A stretch of 7,001 nucleotides of DNA, from assembly GCA_927911515.1 (NCBI GenBank), contig CAKMQH010000269.1:1-7001 (forward strand), in the 5' to 3' direction. Position 1 is the stretch's first letter. Every line of letters begins with the position of its first letter. Shown one piece after another: positions 1 to 5,530 of this stretch. The stretch is from an uncultured Neisseria sp. GTDB lineage: Bacteria > Pseudomonadota > Gammaproteobacteria > Burkholderiales > Neisseriaceae. A program made the translations under genes and the position numbers. The notes beneath the pieces are model-generated. The model was given only the letters and a program-made list of their open reading frames with translations, was not told the origin of the DNA and did not search any database.

Positions 1-31
1 GCCTTGTCCTGATTTAAAGTTAATCCACATA
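1..31. repeat. Truncated end of a Correia element (CREE)
   Basis: These bases match the end of the two complete CREEs in this window: the CCTTGTCCTGATTT block followed by TTAATCCAC. The terminal CCACTATA is CCACATA here, one T short. The rest of the element lies to the left of the window or has been lost. The TTGTCC at 4-9, which acts as a -35 box in intact CREE ends, is present, but the altered terminus breaks the TATAAT that would follow. Confidence 0.75.
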
Positions 32-55
32 CATCGGAAAGACAGGACGCAAAGT

Positions 56-114
56 GGTCGTCTGAAAACGGCTTTAAGGGCATCTTGGGGAATCAGTTTT
101 CAGACGACCTTTTT
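56..114 (+). terminator. DUS-pair intrinsic terminator
   Basis: Two inverted uptake sequences form a perfect 14-bp stem (56-69 with 96-109) around a 26-nt loop. Five T residues follow at 110-114. Inverted DUS pairs commonly serve as Rho-independent terminators in Neisseria. This one probably ends a + strand gene that lies left of the window. The minus-strand uptake copy (99-110) is a perfect 12-mer, while the plus copy begins TG instead of AG. Confidence 0.75.
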
Positions 115-125
115 CAGCGATTTGA

Positions 126-137
126 GGGTCGTCTGAA
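126..137 (+). repeat. DNA uptake sequence (GG variant)
   Basis: The core GTCGTCTGAA is at 128-137, preceded by GG instead of the usual AG. It is a third uptake core within 80 bases, just after the inverted pair, and is not part of a hairpin that I can see. Confidence 0.8.
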
Positions 138-162
138 ACGCCCGTCCTACCAATAAGTAGCA

Positions 163-191
163 TATTCAAACTATTTCGTTTCGGGTATAGT
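163..191 (+). promoter_or_regulatory. Candidate promoter of the small membrane protein gene
   Basis: A good -10 box, TATAGT at 186-191, has a weak -35 candidate, TATTCA at 163-168, with 17-bp spacing. Transcription would begin near 198. The leader would then be about 130 nt long and would contain the whole stem-loop at 212-289. The assignment rests mainly on the -10 box and on the position between a terminator and the next gene. Confidence 0.35.
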
Positions 192-211
192 ATCGCCTGA
201 ACAGACTTTCA

Positions 212-289
212 GGCAGGCTGAACCGGCGCGGAAGCGATGTTTTATATGTTATCCCTAAAGATTCCCGCGCCGCCAATCGTCAGCCTGCC
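212..289 (+). other. Long bipartite stem-loop in the probable 5' leader
   Basis: Two nested perfect stems are visible. The outer is 10 bp (212-221 with 280-289) and the inner is 8 bp (224-231 with 265-272), extended by two A-U pairs past a bulged C at 264. Two nucleotides on the left and seven on the right form an asymmetric internal loop. The AT-rich terminal loop spans about 234-261. No T tract follows, so it does not look like a terminator. Its position between a promoter-like site and a start codon suggests a regulatory leader, or an RNA whose 3' end is made by processing. I do not recognise it as a known riboswitch or sRNA family. Confidence 0.5.
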
Positions 290-330
290 CTAAACCGCAT
301 GATGCGACATTGCTTTGGAGAAGCGCTGAA

Positions 331-825
331 ATGTTCAAACGTCCTGAAGAAATCATTGTCCTTGTCCTTGCCGTCATCTGGGTGGTGCTGACTTATTTCA
401 TCGCCGCCTTTTTCGGCGCAGATACTTACACCATCTTCCTGATTACCGGCTTGACGCTGCTATGGGCAGTTGTGTGTTTCCGCCTGTGGCAGATTAATTT
501 GAGCCGCAATATCTGGCCGCTGTTTTTAGGCAGCTTGGTGATGTGTTGGTGGCCTTATTTAGATTGGTATGCCATCAAAGACATCGTCGTTCCGGCTTCA
601 GGAGGGGAGGCGATTATCGTGACCAAACCTTGGTATGCAAGCTGGACTTTCAAATTCATCCTTGCCCTGATTCCGGTAGCGCTCGGCTATTCGTTCAAAT
701 GGAAGCAGGCTAAAAAAACGCCATTCCGCCGCTCCGCGCGCCTGAAATCCAAACCTAAAACGCCGTTAATCTCAAACGGCGTTTTGCTTTTCAGACGACC
801 CGCGTACTGTCAACGCTATCGATAA
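331..825 (+). CDS. Hypothetical four-helix inner-membrane protein with anomalous C-terminus
   Basis: I do not recognise the family. The ATG at 331 is preferred over the TTG at 310 because GGAG at 317-320 lies 10 nt upstream. The 164-residue product has four hydrophobic segments, near residues 8-30, 33-53, 61-78 and 106-123. The loop between helices 3 and 4 contains MCWWPYLDWY and would lie between membrane spans. After SFKWKQAKK (about 121-129) the composition turns basic and the frame runs through the hairpin of an intrinsic terminator (757-785) and a DUS (790-799) before stopping at 825, so the last ~35 residues are probably not native. The change follows a run of seven A (712-718). One extra A would give a TAA at 756-758, exactly at the terminator; one fewer would give a TGA at 743-745. 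It stands alone between terminators. Existence of the gene is moderately sure and its function is unknown. Confidence 0.6.
   Translation: MFKRPEEIIVLVLAVIWVVLTYFIAAFFGADTYTIFLITGLTLLWAVVCFRLWQINLSRNIWPLFLGSLVMCWWPYLDWYAIKDIVVPASGGEAIIVTKPWYASWTFKFILALIPVALGYSFKWKQAKKTPFRRSARLKSKPKTPLISNGVLLFRRPAYCQRYR
757..791 (+). terminator. Intrinsic terminator of the small membrane gene
   Basis: A perfect 11-bp stem (757-767 with 775-785) encloses a 7-nt loop. The right arm ends in TTTT and is followed by GCTTTT. It overlaps the 3' part of the open frame of the preceding gene, which argues that the true stop codon lies upstream of it. Confidence 0.75.
790..801 (-). repeat. DNA uptake sequence directly after the terminator
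   Basis: TTCAGACGAC at 790-799 is the uptake core on the minus strand. The next two bases are CC instead of CT, so the 12-mer is imperfect at one position. Confidence 0.8.
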
Positions 826-843
826 ACTGCTATACTTTTCGGA

Positions 844-998
844 TATAGTGGCTTAACTTTAAACCAGTACGGCGTTGCCTCGCCTTAGCTCAAAGAGACG
901 ATTCTCTAAGGTGCTGAAGCACCAAGTGAATCGGTTCCGTACTATTTGTACTGTCTGCGGCTTCGTCGCCTTGTCCTGATTTTTGTTAATCCACTATA
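844..998. repeat. Full-length Correia repeat enclosed element (CREE)
   Basis: The 155-bp element has inverted ends, TATAGTGG at 844-851 and CCACTATA at 991-998. It has the internal blocks of the full-length class: a CAGTACGGCG region, a central segment with the small palindrome GGTGCTGAAGCACC (911-924), and the TTCGTCGCCTTGTCC arm. The left end carries GGCTTAA where the other copies have GGATTAA. CREEs are non-autonomous MITE-like elements that insert at TA, and their RNA is a known RNase III substrate. Full-length copies are reported to bind IHF. This one sits between the terminator of the preceding gene and trpE and supplies the trpE promoter. Confidence 0.93.
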
Positions 999-1000
999 AT
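971..1000 (+). promoter_or_regulatory. CREE-borne promoter of trpE
   Basis: TTGTCC (971-976) and TATAAT (995-1000) are separated by 18 bp. The TATA of the -10 box is the terminal TATA of the CREE, and the final AT is flanking DNA, so the promoter was completed by the insertion site. Strong promoters created in this way by Correia ends are known in meningococcus. Transcription would start near 1007, giving a leader of about 50 nt with no leader peptide, tandem Trp codons or attenuator that I can see. Confidence 0.65.
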
Positions 1001-1022
1001 TCGACCGATTTTTACTTAGATA

Positions 1023-1034
1023 AGGTCGTCTGAA
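1023..1034 (+). repeat. DNA uptake sequence in the trpE leader
   Basis: A perfect 12-mer AGGTCGTCTGAA lies between the CREE promoter and the trpE start, unpaired. Confidence 0.9.
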
Positions 1035-1058
1035 AAATACCCGACAAACGGAATAGAA

Positions 1059-2533
1059 ATGATCAGCAAACAAGAATATCAAGCCCAAGCCGCCCAAGGC
1101 TACAACCGCATCCCGCTCGTGCAAGAACTCCTTGCCGACTTGGATACGCCGCTTTCCCTCTATCTCAAACTCGCCAACCGCCCTTATACCTATCTACTCG
1201 AATCCGTTGTCGGCGGCGAACGTTTCGGCCGCTATTCCTTTATCGGCCTGCCTTGCAGCCACTATCTCAAAGCCAGCGGCAAACACGTCGATGTTTACCA
1301 AAACGGCGAAATCGTCGAACAACACGACGGCAATCCGCTGCCCTTTATCGAAGCCTTCCACAACCGCTTCAAAACGCCCGAAATCCCAAGCCTGCCGCGC
1401 TTTACCGGAGGATTGGTCGGCTACTTCGGTTACGAAACCATCTACAATTTCGAACACTTCGCCCACCGCCTGAAAAACACCGCCAAAGCCGACCCGCTCG
1501 GCACGCCCGACATCTTGCTGATGTTGTCGCAAGAGTTGGCGGTTATCGACAATTTGAGCGGCAAAATCTACCTCATTGTTTACGCCGATCCGTCGCAGCC
1601 AGACGGCTACGAACGCGCCCGCGAACGCCTCGAAGACATCCGCACCCAGCTGCGCCAAAGCTGCGCCATCCCGCTCTCACTCGGCAGCAAACACACCGAA
1701 GCCGTCAGCGAGTTTGGCGAAGAGCCGTTCAAAGCCTGCGTCGATAAAATCAAAGACTACATCTTCGCAGGCGACTGCATGCAGGTCGTCCCCAGCCAGC
1801 GCATGAGTATGGAATTCACCGACAGCCCGCTCGCCCTCTACCGCGCCCTGCGCACGCTCAACCCTTCGCCTTATCTCTTTTACTACGATTTCGGCGATTT
1901 TCACATCGTCGGTTCCTCGCCTGAAATCCTCGTCCGCCGCGAACGCGACGACGTCATCGTCCGCCCCATCGCCGGTACGCGCCTGCGCGGCAAAACCCCC
2001 GCCGAAGACCTTGCCAACGAGCAGGACTTGTTAAGCGACGCCAAAGAAATCGCCGAACACGTCATGCTTATCGATTTAGGACGCAACGACGTCGGCCGCA
2101 TCAGCAAAACGGGCGAAGTCAAAGTAACCGACAAAATGGTGATTGAAAAATACTCCCATGTGATGCACATCGTTTCCAATGTCGAAGGTCGTCTGAAAGA
2201 GGGCGTTACCAACATGGACATCCTCGCCGCCACGTTCCCCGCCGGCACACTTTCCGGCGCACCCAAAGTCCGCGCCATGGAAATCATCGAAGAAGTCGAA
2301 CCGAGCAAACGCGGCATCTACGGCGGCGCCGTCGGCGTATGGGGTTTCAACAACGACATGGATTTGGCAATCGCCATCCGCACAGCCGTAGTGAAAACAA
2401 CACGCTATACGTCCAAAGCGGCGCAGGCATCGTCGCCGACTCCGATCCGACCTCCGAATGGCAGGAAACGCAGAACAAAGCCCGCGCCGTGGTTAGAGCG
2501 GCACAAATGGTGCAGGAAGGGCTGGATAAATAA
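1059..2533 (+). pseudogene. trpE: trpE, anthranilate synthase component I, frameshifted near the 3' end
   Basis: TrpE converts chorismate to anthranilate with ammonia supplied by its TrpG partner, the first step of tryptophan synthesis in the cytoplasm. The ATG at 1059 follows GGAA with 5-nt spacing. Family motifs are clear: LLES (47-50) and NPSPYLFY (268-275), both of the tryptophan feedback site; SPEILV (287-292), RPIAGTR (302-308), DLGRND (339-344) and PAGTLSGAPK (394-403) of the chorismate-binding domain. After AVVK (443-446) the frame breaks at AAAA, 2394-2397. One more A restores NNTLYVQSGAGIV and DSDPTSEWQE in the next frame to a stop at 2531-2533, giving 491 residues, a normal length. 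As written, 60 unrelated residues follow to a stop at 2579 and the C-terminal GAGIV loop and ExxE metal-binding glutamates (467, 470 in the repaired numbering) are lost, so the product should be inactive. No trpG, trpD or trpC is adjacent here. Identity is certain; whether the lesion is biological is open. Confidence 0.95.
2186..2197 (+). repeat. DNA uptake sequence inside trpE
   Basis: A perfect 12-mer AGGTCGTCTGAA is read in frame as part of VEGRLKE (about residues 375-381), a tolerated surface position just after the conserved HIVSN motif. Confidence 0.9.
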
Positions 2534-2534
2534 A

Positions 2535-2571
2535 TTTCAGACGACCTTTAAAGAGGAAAGGTCGTCTGAAA
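2535..2571. terminator. Inverted DUS pair between trpE and kptA
   Basis: Two perfect uptake 12-mers (2536-2547 minus, 2559-2570 plus) form a perfect 15-bp stem, 2535-2549 with 2557-2571, with a 7-nt loop. It begins two bases after the restored trpE stop. The + strand lacks a T tract after the hairpin (AATACTTAAAAG follows), so termination may be partial. Some readthrough into kptA, 26 nt downstream, is likely. Confidence 0.7.
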
Positions 2572-2596
2572 ATACTTAAAAGAAAGAAAAACATCA

Positions 2597-3178
2597 ATGA
2601 TCTTAAATGAAAAACAACAAAAATCCGTCAGCAAATTCCTTAGCCTGATCTTGCGTCACAGACCCGAACAAATCGGAATTACTTTGGACAAAAACGGCTG
2701 GGTGGATATTGATATCCTGTTGGCACAAGTAAATCATCCCAAGCACAACTTTACCGGCGTTTCATTGACTTACGATACTTTAATGGAAATTGTTGAAACC
2801 AATGACAAAAAACGGTTTACCGTATCAGAAGACGGCAAACGTATCCGCGCGGCTCAAGGTCATTCCACTAAACAGGTTGAAATCCAGCACCGCGTAGCAA
2901 CACCGCCTGATATCCTATATCACGGCACAGCAGAAAAATCAGTGCAATCAATATTCGGGCAGGGATTGCATGCAGGTTCCCGCCATTTCGTCCATCTTTC
3001 CGCAGATATCGAAACCGCAATCAAAGTCGGTTCCCGACATGGCAAACCCGTCGTGCTAACGATAGACACTGCCGCCATGCTCGCTGATGGACGTCAATTT
3101 TACCTTGCAGACAACGGCGTGTGGCTGACGGAAAACATTCCGCCGAAGTTTATTGCCAAAAATCATCTACAACAATAG
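2597..3178 (+). CDS. kptA: RNA 2'-phosphotransferase, KptA/Tpt1 family
   Basis: The enzyme removes an internal 2'-phosphate from RNA by transferring it to NAD+, releasing nicotinamide and ADP-ribose 1'',2''-cyclic phosphate. In yeast this finishes tRNA splicing; the bacterial substrate is unsettled, and RNA-end ADP-ribosylation has been reported for the family. The 193-residue length is close to that of the family. The N-terminal winged-helix lobe has LSLILRHRPE (15-24), GWVDID (34-39) and KKRF (71-74), then IRAAQGHS (83-90). The C-terminal NAD-binding ART-like lobe has LYHGT (107-111), GSRHFVHLS (127-135) and NGVWLT (173-178). The likely catalytic set is R20, H21, R73 and R129, by analogy with characterised members; all are present. 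The ATG at 2597 has only a weak purine-rich ribosome site (AAGAAAG). There is no clear promoter of its own, so it may rely on readthrough from trpE. The gene looks more AT-rich than its neighbours. Function assignment is confident. Confidence 0.95.
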   Translation: MILNEKQQKSVSKFLSLILRHRPEQIGITLDKNGWVDIDILLAQVNHPKHNFTGVSLTYDTLMEIVETNDKKRFTVSEDGKRIRAAQGHSTKQVEIQHRVATPPDILYHGTAEKSVQSIFGQGLHAGSRHFVHLSADIETAIKVGSRHGKPVVLTIDTAAMLADGRQFYLADNGVWLTENIPPKFIAKNHLQQ

Positions 3179-3239
3179 CGGCGTATTGTGTGTTTATACC
3201 GATAAACGTATGCATAAAATCAAATAGTTTGCGATTAGA

Positions 3240-3275
3240 AAAATCCGCCCGTAAAAATAAAGGGCGGATTTTGTT
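3240..3275 (+). terminator. Intrinsic terminator of kptA
   Basis: A perfect 11-bp stem (3240-3250 with 3262-3272, GC-rich core TCCGCCC/GGGCGGA) encloses an 11-nt A-rich loop and ends TTTTGTTT. It lies about 60 nt after the kptA stop. The A run on the 5' side could also support termination on the minus strand. Confidence 0.85.
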
Positions 3276-3464
3276 TATGAGCACCTGATTACCGATTACC
3301 CGCTACATCAATTCGTATAATGTATATTATGTTAAATTATATAGATTGATTCGAGCTTTCCAACATTCTTTCTACAGTTCTACCCATCTCTCTTCGTACC
3401 TATCACAGAGCTTTTTAAAATCAGTTAAAATACACGACTTGATTTTATTTTTCCCTATTTCCTT
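3276..3464 (+). promoter_or_regulatory. AT-rich upstream region of uup
   Basis: This spacer must hold the uup promoter, because a terminator precedes it. TATAAT is at 3316-3321 within an AT-rich stretch (3311-3350), and a second -10-like TAAAAT is at 3426-3431. Neither has a convincing -35 box. No Shine-Dalgarno sequence is visible before the ATG at 3465; the preceding bases are pyrimidine-rich. I see no gene or repeat here. Confidence 0.35.
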
Positions 3465-3796
3465 ATGAACATCTTATCCGTAGAAAACGCTTCCTTTGCC
3501 GTCGGCCATGTCGCCCTGCTCGACAAAACTTCCTTCCAACTCGACAGCGGCGAAAAAATCGGCTTAATCGGCCGCAACGGCGCGGGTAAGTCTTCGTTTC
3601 TGAAAATCCTCGCTGGCGTGCAGAAGCTCGACGACGGGCAGATTATCGTTCAAAACAACCTCAAAATCGTTTATGTGCCGCAGGAATCGTTTTTCGACAA
3701 GGAAGCCACCGTATTCGACACCGTCGCCGAAGGCTTGGGCGAAATCCGCGACCTGCTGCGCCGTTACCACCGCGTCAGCCATGATTTGGAACACAA

Positions 3797-3806
3797 TTCA
3801 GACGAC
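3797..3806 (-). repeat. DNA uptake core inside uup
   Basis: TTCAGACGAC is followed by GT instead of CT, so only the 10-base core is kept. It encodes the NSDD segment near residue 112. Confidence 0.7.
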
Positions 3807-5003
3807 GTTTTATTAAAAGAACTCAACGAATTGCAGCTTGAAATTGAAGCGAAGGACGGCTGGAAGCTGGATGCGGCGGTGAAGCAGACTTTGGGCGAAC
3901 TCGGTTTGCCGGAAAACGAAAAAATCGGCAACCTCTCCGGCGGGCAGAAAAGCGCGTCGCCTTGGCGCAGGCTTGGGTGCAGAAGCCCGACGTATTGCTG
4001 CTGGACGAGCCGACCAACCATTTGGACATCGACGCGATTATCTGGCTGGAAAACCTGCTCAAGGCGTTTGAAGGCAGCTTGGTCGTGATTACCCACGACC
4101 GCCGTTTTCTGGACAACATTGCCACGCGCATTGTCGAACTCGACCGCGGCATTCTGCGCTCCTATCCCGGCTCGTTCTCCAAATACAGCGAGAAAAAAGC
4201 GCAAGAGTTGGCAGTCGAGGCGGAACACAACCGCCTTTTCGACAAATTCCACGCGCAGGAAGAAGCGTGGATACGCAAAGGCATCGAAGCGCGCCGTACC
4301 CGTAATGAAGGCCGCGTGCGCCGTTTGGAAGAACTGCGCCGCCAGCGCGCTGAACGCCGCAACGTACAGGGACAAGTCAACTTCAAACTCGACAGCGGCG
4401 AGAAAAGCGGCAAAATCATCGCCGAGCTGGAACACGCCTCGTTTGCCTACGGCGACAAAGTCATCATGGACAAATTCTCCGCTATCTTACAGCGCGGCGA
4501 TAAAATCGGCTTAATCGGCCCAAACGGTATCGGCAAAACCACCTTCCTCAAGCTGATTTTGGGCGAATTGCAGCCGACCTACGGCAGAATCCGCATCGGC
4601 AGCAAGCAGGAAGTCGCCTATTTCGACCAGTTCCGCAGCGCACTGAACGAAAACGACACCGTGTTTTACACGCTCGGCCAAGGCAACGATTACGTCGAAG
4701 TCGGCGGCAAGAAAAAACACATCATGAGCTATTTGGAAGATTTCCTGTTCCATCCTGCCCGCGCGCAAAGTCCCGTTTCATCGCTCTCCGGCGGCGAACG
4801 CAACCGCCTCCTGCTGGCAAAACTCTTCACCCGCCCCGCCAATATCCTGGTCTTGGACGAACCGACCAACGACTTGGACATCGACACCCAAGAGCTGCTC
4901 GAAGACTTGCTGCGCGATTACCAAGGCACGGTATTCCTTGTCTCGCACGACCGTATGTTCCTCGACAATGTAATTACCCAAAGCATTGTTTTCGAAGGAC
5001 AAG

Positions 5004-5013
5004 GCCGTCTGAA
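5004..5013 (+). repeat. Uptake core of the meningococcal dialect inside uup
   Basis: GCCGTCTGAA is the pathogenic-Neisseria core, preceded by AG. It differs by one base from the GTCGTCTGAA used elsewhere in the window. It encodes GRLKE near residue 515. Confidence 0.7.
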
Positions 5014-5069
5014 AGAATACATCGGCGGCTATCAGGACTATATTGACGCAAAATCACGCGAAGAGAAAA

Positions 5070-5081
5070 TTCAGACGACCT
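5070..5081 (-). repeat. DNA uptake sequence inside uup
   Basis: A perfect minus-strand 12-mer encodes IQTTS in the low-complexity linker (about residues 536-540) between domain 2 and the C-terminal coiled coil, a region that tolerates insertion. Confidence 0.9.
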
Positions 5082-5434
5082 CCGCACCCAAAGCAGCCGC
5101 TGAACCGGAAAAAGCCAAACCCAAAGCCAACCGCACGGTCAAACTTTCCTACAAAGAGCAGCGCGAACTCGACGCCCTGCCCGACGAAATTGCCGCCTTG
5201 GAAACCGAACAGGCGGAAATCAACATGCAGCTTTCCGATCCTGAAATATTCAAAGATTATGAGAAAGCCGACGCATTGCAAAACCGTGCCGAAGAAATCG
5301 AAACGCTGCTTTTGGAAAAATTGGAACGCTGGGAACTTCTGGAGGCGAAGCAGAACGGGTGAAGTAATTTGAATTGGTGTCAAACGTTGCAGGATATAAC
5401 GGCCTTTCTTAACAGTTTGACATACAAAGATAAA

Positions 5435-5458
5435 AGGTCGTCTGAAATGTTTTTCAGA
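5435..5458 (+). repeat. DNA uptake sequence with a short partial inverted copy
   Basis: A perfect 12-mer is at 5435-5446. TTTCAGA at 5452-5458 is an incomplete inverted copy that can pair with 5441-5447 to make a 7-bp hairpin. It resembles a decayed DUS-pair terminator. The stronger terminator lies just downstream. Confidence 0.75.
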
Positions 5459-5470
5459 CAAACTAAACAA

Positions 5471-5501
5471 AAAACAGGCAGGTTTTCCCTGTCTGTTTTT
5501 T
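5471..5501. terminator. Bidirectional terminator between uup and the porin gene
   Basis: A 12-bp stem with one G-U wobble (5471-5482 with 5488-5499) and a 5-nt loop is flanked by T residues on the right and A residues on the left (5469-5474). It can therefore stop + strand transcription from uup and minus-strand transcription from the convergent porin-like gene. Confidence 0.8.
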
Positions 5502-5530
5502 CGTTTTTACAAAACTTTTATCCAAACAAC

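Larger units (their letters stand above)
3465..5362 (+). pseudogene. uup: uup, ABC-F family ATPase, frameshifted in the first nucleotide-binding domain
   Basis: Uup is a soluble ABC-F protein that acts at the ribosome and is linked in E. coli to ribosome function and to suppressing precise excision of transposons. Restored, the protein is 632 residues (E. coli Uup is 635). Domain 1 has Walker A GRNGAGKS (36-43), LSGGQ (157-161) and Walker B VLLLDEP followed by TNHLD (177-188). A charged linker with RRTRNEGRVRRL (about 277-288) follows. Domain 2 has GPNGIGKT (352-359), LSGGE (441-445) and ILVLDEPTNDLD (461-472). A C-terminal coiled coil (about 562-632, ending ERWELLEAKQNG) is diagnostic for Uup over EttA. 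The frame breaks at AAAA, 3948-3951, right after LSGGQK (residue 162). One more A restores KRVALAQAW and the remaining frame to 5362. As written, a truncated 207-residue product ends at 4088. The downstream frame has no ATG or ribosome site near its beginning, so a separate functional second half is unlikely. Identity is certain. Confidence 0.95.

Noticed and set aside
844..998. CRISPR repeat or sRNA gene in the hairpin-rich spacer before trpE
   Set aside because: The ends, length and internal blocks match a Correia element, and the second copy at 6720-6827 confirms a dispersed repeat.
1000..1058. trp leader peptide and attenuator
   Set aside because: There is no short frame with tandem Trp codons and no terminator-antiterminator pair between the CREE promoter and trpE.
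1194..1658. Long open frames opposite and offset within trpE
   Set aside because: They are GC-rich codon shadows of trpE with no ribosome site or recognisable domain.
2390..2402. Programmed -1 ribosomal frameshift in trpE
   Set aside because: The run is only four A preceded by G, with no heptameric slippery site, and no shift is known in trpE. Deletion or sequencing error is simpler.
3944..3956. Programmed -1 frameshift in uup
   Set aside because: G AAA AGC is not the efficient A AAA AAG heptamer, and ABC-F proteins are not known to use recoding.
3764..4435. A 223-codon minus-strand open frame across the uup frameshift
   Set aside because: It is the reverse shadow of the two ATPase motif regions. 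Uup homology on the + strand explains the sequence fully.
3962..5362. Second half of uup as a separate single-ATPase gene
   Set aside because: Its only start candidate is a TTG inside a conserved helix, without a ribosome site, and the frame begins exactly where the first domain is interrupted.
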